A stretch of 64,000 nucleotides of DNA from Amphiura filiformis (GCF_039555335.1 NC_092628.1:101826647-101890646), one strand, 5' to 3'. Positions 44,423 to 57,815 are shown, counted from the first letter of the stretch. Program-made: numbers and translations. Notes: generated by a model not told the origin, from the letters alone.

Positions 44423-44956
44423 AAATAAAAAAGTTTTTGACCTGCTGTGCCATCATCTTATTTCCGTTGGGGAGAGTTTCTCACCTACTTGGCATGCGCA
44501 GTAATAGTTGTGACATCCTTTGGTGAAAGAGAAATGATGTCATGAGAAATCACATTCAAATACATTGCCCAGGGTACAGGTTTATAAACAATGAACATAT
44601 AGCCAGAAATTCAAGTTTAGTTGAATGTAAACCTAACTAAAAAGACACCTTTTATTCTGTTTTGTTTTATATAACTTGTATTGTTGGAAGAAAACACTAA
44701 AGGAGTGAAGGTTGATACTTACCATTCGATTTATTTTCATTATTAAATATAAAAATTAACATCAAGAAACATCAAATCCATGAAAGGAACAATGAACACA
44801 AAGATTGGGAGGGAAATTAGGCTTGATGAGTATGATGACCAGTTATTGAATGTGTAGATCATCAATAAAAAAGTGGCGCTTTTCGATTTTTCTGCATTTC
44901 TTTCTTTTATGTATCAAACTAATTTTCAAATTATTGCAGACAAAATTTAAGATTTA

Positions 44957-45276
44957 AAGGAGTATTTCGTGATCCTAGCATCCTCTATTTATGTCTTTTT
45001 TCATTAGATATCCACGAAAAAAACCTATTCCCAAAATTTCAGTTGATTCAGATTTTGCGTCCGTGAGTTATGCATGATTATGTGTATTACACTGCTCCAT
45101 AGGCAATGCGTTGTAAATTCAAATTTCACGATATCTTTGATAAACAAATTAATCTGCAAGAAATATTTTGTACATAAACATTATGTAGCCAGAGGTTTCC
45201 AGTGATATAAAAATCTCAACTTCTTTTGAGAAAAGTGGGGGGATGAGGCTGTGGATCATGAAATGCCCTTTTAAGA
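44957..45276 (+). repeat. Dispersed repeat, copy 2 of 2
   Basis: Same sequence as 24686-25029, with small deletions. Confidence 0.85.
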
Positions 45277-46598
45277 AAATTTAAGAAATTTTTCTGAAAA
45301 AGTTGGGTGAACAGAATTGTAAGTGAAAGTTATTTCTCAATCAATTCCATACTGTGATAATGCACATTTAAAACAGTAGTGCATAAAATGTGATACATCA
45401 TTGGCAAAATGACAAGCTCCAACAAGTTTTGTCCATCCGTAGAGCATTAAATTGCACACCATTCAGTGCATACAACATGAAACCTGAAGTATGATGCATC
45501 CAGTCTATCAAAACAAGGATGATGACATTGGTTGAACTCACTCAACACCTGGATATGGCCTACGTGTTTAGGCCAACCAGGCCAGTCAAAAAAATAAAAT
45601 GTATGTGCATGAAAACAGATCAATGAACCTGAATCAGCTGTTTCTTGAGTTCATTTAAACAAAATGTACATTTGAGGTACCACACATGGTTTTGCTATTA
45701 GCAATTGGCAATAACATAAGACCTGAACACTTCTGACTGTATAAAAGCAGGTATAAAAGGCACATTAAAAAGTTTTGGTTTGTAAAAAGTTTGCAATTTC
45801 TCTGGTGATATCTGAGTCATATCTCTTACTACTTTTGTACAGTTATGCCTCATACCATCACTGATCTTGTTGCTGGTGTATTTGATCTCTTAGTACCCAA
45901 ATCTTTCTCCCTTCCTTCCCTCTCTCCCTCTACCTGTTCTCTCTTCTTTTGTTTCTTGCATATCAGGAGGTACCCTATACATTGCCTTTGATTTTCCCTT
46001 TTAAAGGCCAGTGATGTGTTTTGGGGAGACATGGTCAGGGACATTGTGTGCAGTCCACAATTTAGAAAGGGTTAGGATCTCACCTTTTTCATTACAAATG
46101 GTGGCATTATGAAAAGGGTACAAGTGAAATATAAAGATGCACAATATGAGAGATACATGTACCCCCTGCTGCTGCTTAAAGCACTACATAGCATTTTTGC
46201 ACGTATCCTGTGATATAATATCTGCCATGATAGCTACTGATGATATTGTTTTCCCATCGTGATTGGTGTTGACAGTTGTAGGTGCTATTATGTTAACAGC
46301 CTACTATGTATTGAGGTGTATTATATTCAATCTACCAAATGTCATGCTATGTAATAAACCCTGCAGCCAAATGTGATGTGCTGGCTGTGGATGCCCTCTG
46401 ACACATGCAAACATTGCATTCAGGCTAAGAAGTAAACATCAGTACTTTTGATCCAGGTTTCAAATAAGTGGTAAAAATACTTGCTTTTGAGGAGAAAATT
46501 GCCGCAATGCTGAAACCCACTAGTAAAGTTCATGTTGTACACTCTGATTTTGATGCAATTTATTAACTCTTCTCTTAATTCTTTCTTTTTGTTTTCAG
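45277..46598. other. Upstream region of HIGD1-type gene
   Basis: No TATA or clear promoter recognised. A pyrimidine tract (CTTCCTTCCCTCTCTCCCTC region) lies at about 45905-45955. A splice acceptor (tttgttttcag, 46598) precedes the start codon, so a 5' non-coding exon probably lies upstream. Confidence 0.45.
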
Positions 46599-46626
46599 AA
46601 ATTGTAATAGGATAATCTGATTCAAA

Positions 46627-46747
46627 ATGGCTGCAGACAAGACACAAAACACCGCTCATATCGTAGATTATGGTCAGTTTGATGAAGACGAGTCGGGCAC
46701 AGAAAAATTCTGGAGAAAAGCAATTAATGAACCATTTGTTCCTGCTG
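46627..46747 (+). CDS. HIGD1: HIGD1-type gene, coding exon 1
   Basis: ATG in context tcaaaATGG. It encodes MAADKTQNTAHIVDYGQFDE and then FWRKAINEPFVPA, ending in phase 1 at gtaaga. Confidence 0.92.
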
Positions 46748-47567
46748 GTAAGAGCTATAGTGCATATCAAACTTGTTAATGTACCAACAGAATATGTTTT
46801 TTATCTGCAGAAGTTATGGGTTGTTAACCCCATCTTTTTTACTCAGTGTGCTCAAGAACATAAGTGGGGCGGGTTGGAACAAAATTTAACCAAATTTTCA
46901 ATGCACATTATTATACCATTTACTGAGAGATTGGGCCAACATGTACTTTGTTTCTTCATCATGCACAAGCAGTGTGCCCATTTTCCCCCGCCAAGGCCCA
47001 TCATTTACCTGCTGCTAAGATGTACCAACAGTCATGATGAGGGGGCATCAGCCCCCTGGCTATACCACTAACTAACCCCATGAGTACTACCTGCTACAAG
47101 AAGACTGTTTATACAGCAAATCAGCAACATGGTAAGAATGATGGTAGGGCTGAAAAGGAATGAGCTTAACCTTTTGTTAGCAGCTGTATTCTGATTGGTC
47201 ACTCAGATGAATATATCACATAATTGACCAATCAAAAACACTTTAAGAAATATAGTAGTTCTCAGGGGGTTAAGGATAACGGTATCCATGTTACCTAGTC
47301 TACTTTCTTTGTTTTGTACATATTCTTACCAGATTCTTATGATGTTTCTTATTCACTTCTGCAGGCATTTTGGGAACATGTGGTGTTCTAGCATGGGGTG
47401 CTTACCGATTCAAACACAGGGCAGGTACCAAACCATCAATATTTCTTCTTCAGCTCCGAGTCATGTCGCAATCCATGATTGTAGGTGCAATGGTTATTGG
47501 TGCCCTCAGCCATATGTATAAATATAAAGCAGATCAAGCTGCCAAGGCGCAGGGGGCAAAGAAATAG
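46627..47567 (+). CDS. HIGD1: HIG1 domain family member 1-type protein (respiratory supercomplex factor)
   Basis: Two coding exons, 46627-46747 and 47365-47567, join across a 617-bp GT-AG intron (donor gtaaga, acceptor cttctgcag) to give 107 residues. The N-terminus is acidic and hydrophilic. Then EPFVPAGILGTCGVLAWGAY begins the first membrane segment, and RAGTKPSIFLLQLRVMSQ, IVGAMVIGAL and a Lys/Ala tail follow. Human HIGD1A shows APFVPVGIAG, NTKMSIHLIHMRVAAQ and VVGAMTVG in the same order; HIGD2 fits less well. Family knowledge: two-helix inner-mitochondrial-membrane proteins that associate with complexes III and IV and aid survival in hypoxia. The ATG at 46627 follows a splice acceptor at 46598, so the first exon is probably non-coding. 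Whether it is HIGD1A, B or C orthologous cannot be told. Confidence 0.93.
47365..47567 (+). CDS. HIGD1: HIGD1-type gene, coding exon 2
   Basis: Starts after cttctgcag; holds both membrane segments and the stop TAG at 47565-47567. Confidence 0.93.
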
Positions 47568-48713
47568 ACTAGAAGCAGCTCCAAACTGAAGAATATACTT
47601 ATTGACATTATATAATCATACCTTTGCAGCAAATAGAAGAGTCACTCCGCTGATGTATATTTGCTATGATGTATAGGGCAGGTTTTTCTTTCCTCCGTAA
47701 GCTTGGCCAAAATGGTAAAGACAGTGTGCGACAAAATTACATCACCTTTGAAGAAACTGTAATCTCACTGATGAAATATCAGAGAGGTTTAACCAACATG
47801 CATTTTTCATTTGTAAATGTTCCGTCAAGCAACAGTGTTATTGGATTAACTGAACACAATGTTATCAAGTGGAACAGATTAACAGTGAAGAACATGACTA
47901 GCAACATGCTCAGATTTTTAAATGAGCAGTGTATGCAGTGAATTGTAAAAGGTGCAACATGCAATCTTTGAGAAAGTTTTTAAGCTTTAACTATTATTTT
48001 AGTAACACTTTTCCAATGGCCATGATCTCATGGAAAGTAAAATTTGTCTGTTGCAGCTATGTATAACTATGGCAGCTGTAAAAATGCCACATGTGATGCA
48101 ATCAACCAAAGTAAACCACTTGTCACAAGTTGAGTCTTATGTATATGCTGATTGTGTTCAGTTTACTAGGAATCATATCTGTAGGTCCATCAGGTGTGTT
48201 AATTGAATATCTCTGTAGATGGAAGGAGAGGTTATGTTTTCTGCAACTTCATCATACATTGTATTAAGAAAGCCAGATGACATTCAGCAAAAGAAAAAAA
48301 ATCTGTTCTCTTGACATCGTATTGAATAAATTATACACAAACTGTTTTAAGTTAAGATTTTGCAGGCATCAATTTGTCTGTTGTTGAATCTGAGTACCAT
48401 TCAGCATCAGAGAGACTTAGTCAATCTAACTTTCCAAATTTGAATTTAATTGAATACGGGAACTTAATTTTTTTTCAAATGGCTATTGCGTCTGATACAA
48501 TCCGATCTCTTCAAAGCAAGAGACCTGCTGGGCTGGTCATGTTATACAAATCTAACTTTGATGCATGGTTCTTGAGATATGGTCAACTCTTAGTTGATAA
48601 ATACAACTTTTGTGACCACATCTCAAAAAGTTTTCCAGATATTCAATTAAATATGGTTTATTTTGATTGAAGACATCACATTATTTGGTTGTGACCTGGT
48701 TAAGATGAATAAA
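47568..48713 (+). other. Probable 3' UTR of HIGD1-type gene
   Basis: No coding exon recognised. AATAAA at 48708-48713 is a candidate poly(A) signal. A 98-codon open frame (48374-48670) ends just before it and follows an acceptor-like ttttgcag (48364); it matches nothing I recognise. Confidence 0.45.
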
Positions 48714-49602
48714 GACAATAATAGTGAGAGACTAATTTGACATTTTATCCATCAGAAAATTAAGATACAACAATAATTGCTCTTGCAATTTTAATACGAA
48801 CGTTAAATACAGATATTCAAGTTTTATTATGTACAATGAGATTTATGAGAAATATAGATATGACTATAACTCATATCAACTTTAAATTTTACTATGCTGT
48901 CCACATTGATTGACCGGGTCACATTATGTGTATATTATTAATAGCATCCTTTAAGGTTAAGACCTTATTTTGTCAGTATGTAAATACAATCGATGTATGT
49001 ATTTCAACTCTGTTACTAAAATATCACCCAAAACTTCAGTGATAATCATATATCAAGCTCGTTTCACAGTCCAGTTCAACAGTAGTGACTGACAAGGGAT
49101 GAACAAATTGCAAGTGACAAAAGTTACTGGAACTTTAGTGGGATCACTGTTGATTTCAGCGAAAGTGACATAAATAAGATCCCAACAAATTTATACTTCA
49201 GCGCCACAAACTTGTGAGAAATATTCTGTGGGCTACCCCAGATTTGAACTTTTGGCATTTGGATCATCTCTAACACCTGAGCCAATAATTCAATAGGGAT
49301 AGAGTAGACAGCAGACTTTTTACCAGTTGTGAATAATGTGAAGATGAGCATAGAAGACTAAACAATTTATGTTCATGCAGATAAAACAATAGTTGCAATA
49401 AGATTTATGTAAGTTCTAGTGTGAGCCTAACTTTGAAAATCCACCACTCACTCTATTCAAAGATACGGTTTTTTCACTTCTGTTGCAATTTGGTATTTCA
49501 AGCCAGGTTGCTGTGATATTGATGCCAAGTAACTGGAAATTTAAACTGGTAAAAATGAGCTTGGTAGAAGTAAGCTGTGATTGTGTATACACATATACTG
49601 TT
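48714..49602. other. Intergenic, nothing recognised
   Basis: AT-rich sequence without repeats or genes that I can identify. Confidence 0.5.
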
Positions 49603-49971
49603 CACCACACAGGTATAAGCCCATCATCTGCTATAAGCCCATCCCTTATTTTTCAAAACATTCTGGGAACAAGGGTGTGCTCGGGTATAAGCCCAGTTGT
49701 AATTTTGACTAAGTTCTGAAATCAATGTTTTTCTCACACATTTAAGGATATAAAAGAATATCAGATGATAATTAACATTCCATACATATAATTAAAAAAC
49801 ATTGACATAGATGATAGAAATTACTGGTACATCAGGCATATACAAATGGGGATGATTGTTCTTATTTTAAATTCAAGTACTAGCCCCTCCCCTGTTATAA
49901 GTCCACCCCATTTTGTAAGTGAATTCTGCTATCTAGGGGGTTTGGCTTATACCCGAGTGGTTACAGTAATT
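49603..49971. mobile_element. TIR element (GGTATAAGCCC ends)
   Basis: CCACACAGGTATAAGCCC at the left is matched by inverted GGCTTATACCCGAGTGG at the right, with extra internal TATAAGCCCA copies. The TIRs are imperfect (about 26 bp). Confidence 0.6.
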
Positions 49972-52023
49972 AGCAAAAGAATTTTTGTGTCTTCATTGCA
50001 TTGAAATTGTGTACAGGGTGGTCTAAATCATGTCACTAACATTTACAGTCATAACATTGCTAAGATTTAGGCAGTCTTGGGTGTAAAGTTGCAACCCAAT
50101 AAAATGACCATCATACATCACATGTCCATAGAATCTGGTGTCCAGGAGAATTGTCAATCGAAGTATACTGAACACACGTTGGAGTGAAATGTAGTATTGG
50201 ACTTTGTTTGACATTACTTCCGATTGGATCATTGTGTACACTTTTAAATCATATTTAAAATAATTGTGTGTCTTTATGAAAGTAAAATGTAGTCTTTGTA
50301 TAAGGAAAGGACAGTTTGTCACAGTAATTGATGACACTCTGTGTGATGCATAATGTGGCTTAGCCTTATGGAAGTACAACGCATACATGAAATGTATGCA
50401 TAACTATTTGATTTATGTCTTGATGTATGTTGTAATTACATTGAATCAAAAGAATATGTCTTAACTATGTAGTGGCTTCCTTCAATACTGTGATTGAATG
50501 TAGTGATCTTGTGGCATAGCTACTGTGAGAGGGAGGTCAATCTCTTGACCACCACCTCTTGATCACCGCCTCTTGACCACCCCCACTACCACCCATGGCT
50601 GTCGTTTAACCAGTTGGAATGGGGTGTGCACAGCCTTTTTAGCTGACTACAATTGTGAAGTTATTGAAAGCCCTACCACCTGCAGCTATAGCTGTGTATC
50701 TTAGTGGTTTTCTACACTGATTGAATCTTGATGTTATGGCATAGCTACTATGTGAGGAAGTCAATATTTTTGACTACCAGCATCTCTTGATCATTACACC
50801 AACCAGTGACAGTGCCAAGGGGAGGGAAGAGGGCATGGAGGCATTCCCCACTTGTCAAACTTGGGCTATGTCTCCACAGTTACATGTAAGCCCATCACAA
50901 CAAATTATAGGTATTCCCCAGATTTCACTTCACCCTCCCCTTTTTTTGCCACTTGAAAAATACATTGTGCTGCCATTGCAACCAGTAGCTACCAACAGCA
51001 TGAAGCTATACACAAACCTTCTAGCAAGCGCCAGTGTCATTTGTATTGTATATACATGTAACAGCATATAAAATATTGCTCAAAGTTACTTAAAATGTAT
51101 TGGCTGTAGTGTGATCTATTTAGTAGGTATTGAAGATGTATAATTAAATTAAGGCTTGTTATCTTTGTATTAGATATAATCTTTTTGTAATAAAATATAT
51201 TCTCTTCTCAACTGGAACTTTGTAAGGAAGGAAACACATAATGTTTGTGGAGAAGAAAAATGGAGATTTTGATTTGTGAAGTAAAAATTTAACTTTTAAC
51301 GGACAAATCTTGTTTTGCCATTTATGAGCTACTCTGCTGAGATGTGTATTATATCTAGCCTGCTCTGACAAAATCAGGAACAAGTCACATTTTTGACATT
51401 TTGTGTACCAAAAGTATAGTTTAATTATAAGCACCATGAATACTTTTCATATGAATTCTTTTGTAAATGATACCTTGATATTTTGCCTCCTTGCTATTCT
51501 GATCAGTTATCTGCTTTACACAAACATAGTTCAACTGACAATTATTAATTAAATAATCCTCTTTTGTATTAATTACTTTCAAAAATTTGAAAGACCACTT
51601 AGTTACACAGTCAAATGTCATCTTTACAAGTCTATAATAACTCAAAAACATGTCCAGCAACTTGTTCCAGGTTTTGTGGGAGTGGGTCACATGTGATAAA
51701 GTTTTTTATTAACAATTATATTTAACAAAATTGCCACCATGATTTATTTTAATTTGTACACTAGGATTGCTTTCATAAAAGCGACATTAATTTTATAACC
51801 AATAACTAAGTGTTAAAATGTTCAGCTGTGTAAAGTACTGAGTAGAATTGAGTCTTCCCCTACTGACGTTCTTCCTCAGAAGGCTGAGCTTTCGATACTC
51901 GAGCGAGTTTCATCTTCAGTGCAAAGAAGATGACATCTTACAGACCAATTAAATCTTACTCAGCACTGAATGTCATTAAAACAAACAAATGTTGTCCCTT
52001 ACATTGGAAACTACAGTTGCCTC
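49972..52023. other. Intergenic, no gene recognised
   Basis: Contains two related CTCTTGACCACC-rich segments (about 50510-50600 and 50725-50800) and a possible retroelement fragment at 51840-51960 (TTTCGATACTCGAGCGAG). Otherwise unremarkable. Confidence 0.45.
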
Positions 52024-52363
52024 AATAGAGTACCGAAGTGTGACGTCATAACATTTTCTTTTTTGCATTTCAGCATTTTCATGACCATATTTCAGTAGAA
52101 CATGATGAAAAATATCCACAGTCTAAATTTGGGTGGATTCGAAATCAGTGTAAATTGGCCTGGTTCATAACTGTTTGGAACCAGGCCAATTTACACTGAT
52201 TTCAATGGGGCAAATTAAGTTTTCATATCTCGGGCCCTCATGATCCGATTCCCACCAAATTTGGACTGTGGATGTTTTTCATCATACTCCACCGATACAT
52301 GGTATTCAAAACGCTGAAATGCAAAAAAAGTTTTCTGTGACATCATCACTTCACTACTCTATT
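52024..52363. mobile_element. 340-bp fold-back element carrying TGACGTCA
   Basis: The ends AATAGAGTACCGAAGTG and the inverse (cacttcactactctatt) pair, and complementarity extends almost to the centre, where GTGTAAATTGGCCTGGTTC pairs with its inverse. The left arm holds a perfect TGACGTCA at 52041-52048; the right arm has a mutated version. Confidence 0.87.
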
Positions 52364-53489
52364 CAACAACAAAATGACCAGTGACTTGGGGTGAGCATCT
52401 GGTGTGTTTTTTTTTTTTCATTTTGTTTTGGGTGCAATTTTGCCACCGTTTTTTTTTTTATTTGTGAAATCCAGAAAAAAAAATCATATTTTCAAGCAAA
52501 CAGTGATTAACAAAATTGTTCAAAAGATTTTCTCTCATACAATTTGTTTTTCCTAAAAATGTATTTTGGTTTTCAGGCCTCCTTTGGGAAACAAACTTGT
52601 TTTTTTTAGCATTATCTCACTTGTTTATTTCCTTTAATTCTACAATATATGTATTGTATATATTACACTTTGTAGAGTCATTTTAATGAAGAATGTTTAT
52701 TATAATTTTCATCAAGATATGATCACACATGAGCTTATCATATTTTTATTAGAAAATTTTGGTGCTATTGTTATCAATGGGAGTTGCACATGGGTGATCA
52801 GCTGTTCATGAAGTACCAGCTTAAAGGCACACACCCAAGGGCACATTGCGATTTTGAGGGTTTTGTGCAACATTTTGGACAAAAAAAGGGTTAAAAATTA
52901 ATAAACACATATTTTATTACCCAGCTGTTGTTTCTAAAAAGTGATGCGGGTTGAGATATTTGGGTTGCAAAATGCATTTTTTTATGATTTTAACAAATTT
53001 TGTCAAAAAAAAATCAGTATTACGAGAAGTGAGTAATTTCATTTGCCATGGAGCATACATTGAGGGCTCAATGCATCATTGCCTCATATCCATCAACTCC
53101 CTTGGTTTATACATTGGGGAGTTATTGTGGTGCACTGAGCCCTCAACATTTCACATTGACTATTCAATAATCAACTGAATGAAAAAATATTAAAATCTTA
53201 TGGTGATTTTTTAAAATTCAGATATTTGATATAAAAAGTATACCATGGGTTGATTTGGATCTTTGCATGAAAAAAAGTCAAGTGTGTCAACTTTCTGAAA
53301 CTAAAGATGTTTAAACTATGACCTCTTGACAAATCAAAGGGAATCATAAAATGCATATCTTGGCCGTTTATTCATTCAAAAAAAAAGTTACTGATTTGCA
53401 ATGGCTAAAAAAAGTTTGGAACTAGATCTACTTCCTATTATGCAAACTTCTTTAAAGAGTACTAGTTCTTTCTGTCTCAGCAAAAAAAA

Positions 53490-53816
53490 TTTTAACAGGT
53501 TATATTTTGGGTTTTGGATTTGATAAAAATGTTTTAATAACATTAAATGTCTGGTTATATAAAGGTCATGAAACTGTTTTGTATGAAAATGCACTATATA
53601 ACATTTTCAAAATGTTAAAATGTTATTGTAAAAATTTGTTGCCAAATATTTTGTCAACACCTAAATAACATTATGTTAGAAGATTTTCAGGAAGTTTTCA
53701 ACAAATGATTATGAATGTTATGAAAATGTTTAATACACTTTATATAACCGTACATTAAACATTTCTGCAACCTTTTCTAACATTTTGTGAATAATGTTGA
53801 AAACGTTGTGTTTGCT
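53490..53816. repeat. Partial copy of the AACATTTT-word MITE
   Basis: Contains GGTTATATTTTGG, GGTTATATAAAGGTCATGAA and ends GTTGTGTTTGCTG, as in 40408-41081, but is internally shortened. Confidence 0.75.
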
Positions 53817-54116
53817 GAGGTATTATTGCACAAAGCCTATAAGTGATTAGGCCTTTCCTATTAGCCAGTAGTTGTACAAAAATGTGTATCTTTTACATAA
53901 CATATATAACATATAAAACTAGGGTTAAAGAGTGATTTTGGATGCTGGGTGTGTATGATCAGAGAAAAGACATTTACAGCCAGCATCAATGATATTTTCA
54001 ACAGCTGATTTGAAAGTTCTTCTTTAAATATTTTTAAATGCTGGTAAATGTTGTAGAGCAACATAAAAGTTGTGCAATTCTTTGGTTGAAAGTTTGACTG
54101 GTGTAATTTTCAGAAT

Positions 54117-55034
54117 TTGCTTTGTGCTTATAAAAACATAATGAAATATGTTGAAGGTAATTGTATGCAGCAAGTTGGGGGAAATATATATGTTCTATAC
54201 CCCTCCTGTATTAAGGGTGGATCCAGGAAGAGCCTGGAGCCTGCCACCCCCTTTAGACTTTTTTCCTGGTCCACATAATATATATGACAACTTTGTGATG
54301 TTAATTATGCCTGACAGTATTATTAAGACACATTGGGTTATATACAGATACCAAAAGATCATTTTGTATTTTAAATTGTATTATATATGAAATGGGCTGA
54401 ATTAAGTTTATGTTTGATCTTTAAAATATTATACAGCATGCACTTCTTAATCTTGTAGCCTGTGTCATAATAGTAATAAGTGGTGTCAAACTAATGAATG
54501 TTTAAAAACATTTTTTTTGTATTATCATAATTGTATAATGGTAAATGATTAAGTAAGTGCTAATGATTGAGCAATGGAAGTGCAGGTCAAACCATGTCAC
54601 TTTGTGAGGTTAATTAAAAGAGGAATATTGCTCCAAATGAAATGTCAGATATCTATAAGTGTCTTATTTCTGTCCATGTCATAATGTCTCATCAGGGTGC
54701 AGCAAAACTTTAAGAAACAAACTCCATCTAGGTACAATTACTGAATAGGGTGCAACTTGCTAGACTTGAGTCTAGTCCTCGTTTACGGAGTTTAGGGTTA
54801 GGGTTGGGGTAGGGCAGTCTTGTAATAAGGCTAGTAGAGTTGAACCCTATGCTGTAATCGCTCCAAATTCTAAAGTAACCAATTTCATTCAAGTTTCAGT
54901 CTCCAAAATTGTGTTAAATGGGTCAGTTCAGAGAAGATGAGACTTCTCTAGTTCAAACCAAATGTACCTAAAAGGGGGAGTGCCCCCCCCCCCCCGTGTC
55001 TATAGTAAATAAACATCTCTAAAAATAGTAATTG
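54117..55034. other. Intergenic, no gene recognised
   Basis: AT-rich; holds a telomere-like TTAGGGTTAGGG fragment at about 54793 and C homopolymers at 54985-55000. Confidence 0.5.
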
Positions 55035-55470
55035 CCCCCCCCCCCCCCTTTAAATAATGGTCATTATTCAAAAACGGTCTATTGTATTACAAATCTGTAA
55101 AATGTGTTGGAAGCGGAATTTATGTCTGCATATTTGACACCTCATTTGATTCGATAGCCCAGAAAACAAAACACCTGTCAATTTAATGTAGTGAGGTCCA
55201 GATTTAAAGTTGCACTTATAACAATACAAAAACACTCCGATATCATTACACAGATTTCCTTCCATTATACTGAATACAAATCAATAGAATTTAATGCAAC
55301 TTACAAGTCCTGGGTTACATCGATTTAGATGTACGCTGTGACTTCAATATTTAGTCAATTGCTACAAATGAGGTGTCAAAATGTGTAGAAATAAATTCTG
55401 CTTCCAACGAATTTTACAGATTTGTAATACAATAGCCCGTTTTTGAATAATGGCCATTATTTAAAGGGGG
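55035..55470. mobile_element. Fold-back element with C/G-run ends
   Basis: CCCCCTTTAAATAATGG at the left and CCATTATTTAAAGGGGG at the right; the arms pair for about 100 bp (through GGTCTATTGTATTACAAATC). Confidence 0.87.
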
Positions 55471-55720
55471 TAAGGAACCATTCACAAACACTATTCGGGG
55501 GGCCTGATGCAAAAGGGGCCCTTAAAGTTTTGACCCTCTTAAGGGGGGCTGAAAAAATGACCACAAATTTTCCTGGGAAAATTGAGTTTATAATATGCTT
55601 TTCTATGGGGTTGATCCATAATTTCATGTCAAAAAGGGGGGGACGCTGAATTTTCTTGATGAAATCTTTTTGCATCAGGCCCCCCAACAAGTGTTTGTGA
55701 ACAGTTCCTAATTACCTTTT
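55466..55720. mobile_element. Second fold-back element abutting the first
   Basis: GGTAAGGAACCATTCACAAA with GGGGGGCCTGATGCAAAAG is mirrored by CTTTTTGCATCAGGCCCCCC and TTTGTGAACAGTTCCTAATT. It starts within a few bases of the end of the previous element. Confidence 0.85.
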
Positions 55721-56079
55721 TGAGATGTTTAGTACAGATATACAAGTACCAGAAGGAATGACGGCTTCGACTAATAAGCTTGGGGTAGCTTGTGATAAAT
55801 ATTATTGCATTTTAATAATTCTTTCATTATTTAAGTATAATCCTTAAAAAAATCTTCAAAACTTCTTTGTCTAATATCAACCTGTGCGGGGGTTCCATAT
55901 TCCGACCTTAGTACTATACAGTACTATACAGATTTGTAAGCGCTTTTAAAAAGATGAAACAGAAGGGAGAAGAAAAACTAGAAAACGATTAGACATAAAA
56001 TCTAATATTTGCAGAAGCTGTAGGTCAGGAATTGCTATAGGCCCTAATGTTCAACTTGACCTCAAGTCCAGGGGGGGCA

Positions 56080-56400
56080 CCTCCACTCTCTGAATAGCTA
56101 CCATGAGAAAACAGTGGTGTACCGTGGCTGCTGCTCCCCGGGGGGGGCTGCAGAAAAGGTAACTTTTGCCGCCCCCTTCATCAACAGCCCGAAAAGGTTG
56201 ACCTTTTTTTCTCGATGGTTTGAAAAAGTGAAGAGCAAAAAAAAGTATTAGGCCTATAGGTGTTAACCTTTTCATAATTTTTATGCCCTTTTTTCTTCAA
56301 TAATTCTTTTTGCTGCCCCCTTCTTCTTCAGCTGCTCCTTCTTTTTTTGCTGCCCTTACCCGGGGGCTCGCACCCCAAACCCCCCCCCCCCCCCCAATAT
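56080..56400. repeat. C/G-run-rich repeat
   Basis: Runs of eight or more G (56148) and C (56375-56395), with repeated TGCTGCCCCCTTCTTCTT-like words. No TIRs resolved. Confidence 0.5.
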
Positions 56401-56874
56401 GTGCATGGAAAATATGGATGCAATATATGCAGTAGGCCTATCAAAGTACCCCCACTCCGGTCTCCGGGCCCCAACTCCTGTTGATTCTCAAACTATGGTC
56501 AACCCCTGCATGTGTTTAATTGTACTAGCTAAAATAACTTTTGATATAGAGGCTACCCATGTTCTATAAGCTGTATATCCTATCAACGACTGCTATACCT
56601 TGTTTAGGACTTTCAAAAGAAGCCCCTGCATGTGCAACCATCACTGTTTCAAAATAGCCCGCCAAAGTCATGCAGGTAACGCCAAGGTCGTACATTGAAT
56701 TGGTTTGAATGAGGAATACTACGGGAACCAGCGCATTTTGTTAGTAGTCACACATGAGTGAAGTGGATAACCTCTATTGGTGCTGTAAATGGATGTGGGA
56801 ACCGGATTAAAATCCCAGGGGATGCACTCGACTTTGGAAGTGACGGTGATGTGCGAACAGCAGTTAGAAATTAG

Positions 56875-57240
56875 GGGTCTTTCGGTGAGAGCCTAGACAC
56901 CAAAAAAAAAAAAGTGGGTCTTTCTGTACTGTGAGACTGGAGAAAATCTTACCAAAAACAGGGTCTTTCTGTGAGATTAATTGGGTAAAATTTTGGGTCA
57001 AAATATAAAAGTTGATACAAAACTTTCAGAAGGTCATCAACATTTGAAATTTTTGAAAAATATGAAGAAAAATAATTAAAAACTGGGTCATTCGGTGAGA
57101 GATTGTCAGAAATTTGTCTTACATGACTTGAAAAAAGAGGGTCTTCTGGTGACAGGACAATAAAAAAGGGGTGAGAGGGAGTTCAGTCAAATAAAAAAGG
57201 GGGTCATTGAGTGAGAGGGTGTTGAAAAATGGGGGCCGCA
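56875..57240 (+). repeat. Irregular repeat of GGGTC(T/A)TTC(T/G)GTGAGAG
   Basis: About six variants of the 16-bp word occur at irregular spacing (for example about 56875, 56922, 56970, 57090, 57138 and 57200), with low-complexity A-rich spacers. Confidence 0.65.
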
Positions 57241-57274
57241 CATCCCAGTATCTCCCAGTCACCCATTTTAGTAG

Positions 57275-57456
57275 GCCCCATGACGCATGGGGGAAAATGG
57301 GAGATCACACAAAAACAGCCAGATTTTCTAAAATAACGACAAAATCTGTTAAAACAGGCTGCTGAATTCTGCAAAATTGTGAAAAATGAGGAGAAATGCT
57401 GCTAAATATGTGTGATTTACCATTTTCCCCCATGTGACATAGGGCCTTTTAGTGAG
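57275..57456. mobile_element. 182-bp fold-back element
   Basis: GGCCCCATGACGCATGGGGG and the inverse (cccccatgtgacatagggcc) bound the element; inner arms pair through AAATGGGAGATCACAC. Confidence 0.8.
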
Positions 57457-57815
57457 TGCCTGGACCAGGAGCAAAGTCAACCCACAGATCCAATGGGGCC
57501 AATCTAACAACTCCATGGCTTAATTCACACACAATAAGTATGCTGCCATCATTTGCTGAGATAAAATTCTACTTATAGTTATGATGGCGCTATATTGGCA
57601 TGCTGCACCACATACTGTGCAGACTGTGCATGCTTGAAGCGATTTCATTGTAGAAGTTGCTGGGCCAACTAACTTTCTCATTACATTTGACTTAAATTCT
57701 TTAAGTTGGCAATATAAAATAGCTCAAAATGCACTCTTTTAAAGATTTCTTGATTTGCAATTGGCAAATATCTCTTCTCCAAGCCTCTCATCAGGAGCCT
57801 TGGTAGATATAGGGA

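Noticed and set aside
46670-47071. 133-codon open frame overlapping HIGD1 exon 1
   Set aside because: It runs in another frame through the exon and into the intron; the spliced HIGD1 frame explains the exon.
47666-47941. 92-codon open frame after HIGD1-type gene
   Set aside because: No recognised similarity, no start context or splice support. Frames of this length arise by chance in AT-rich DNA and it lies in the likely 3' UTR.
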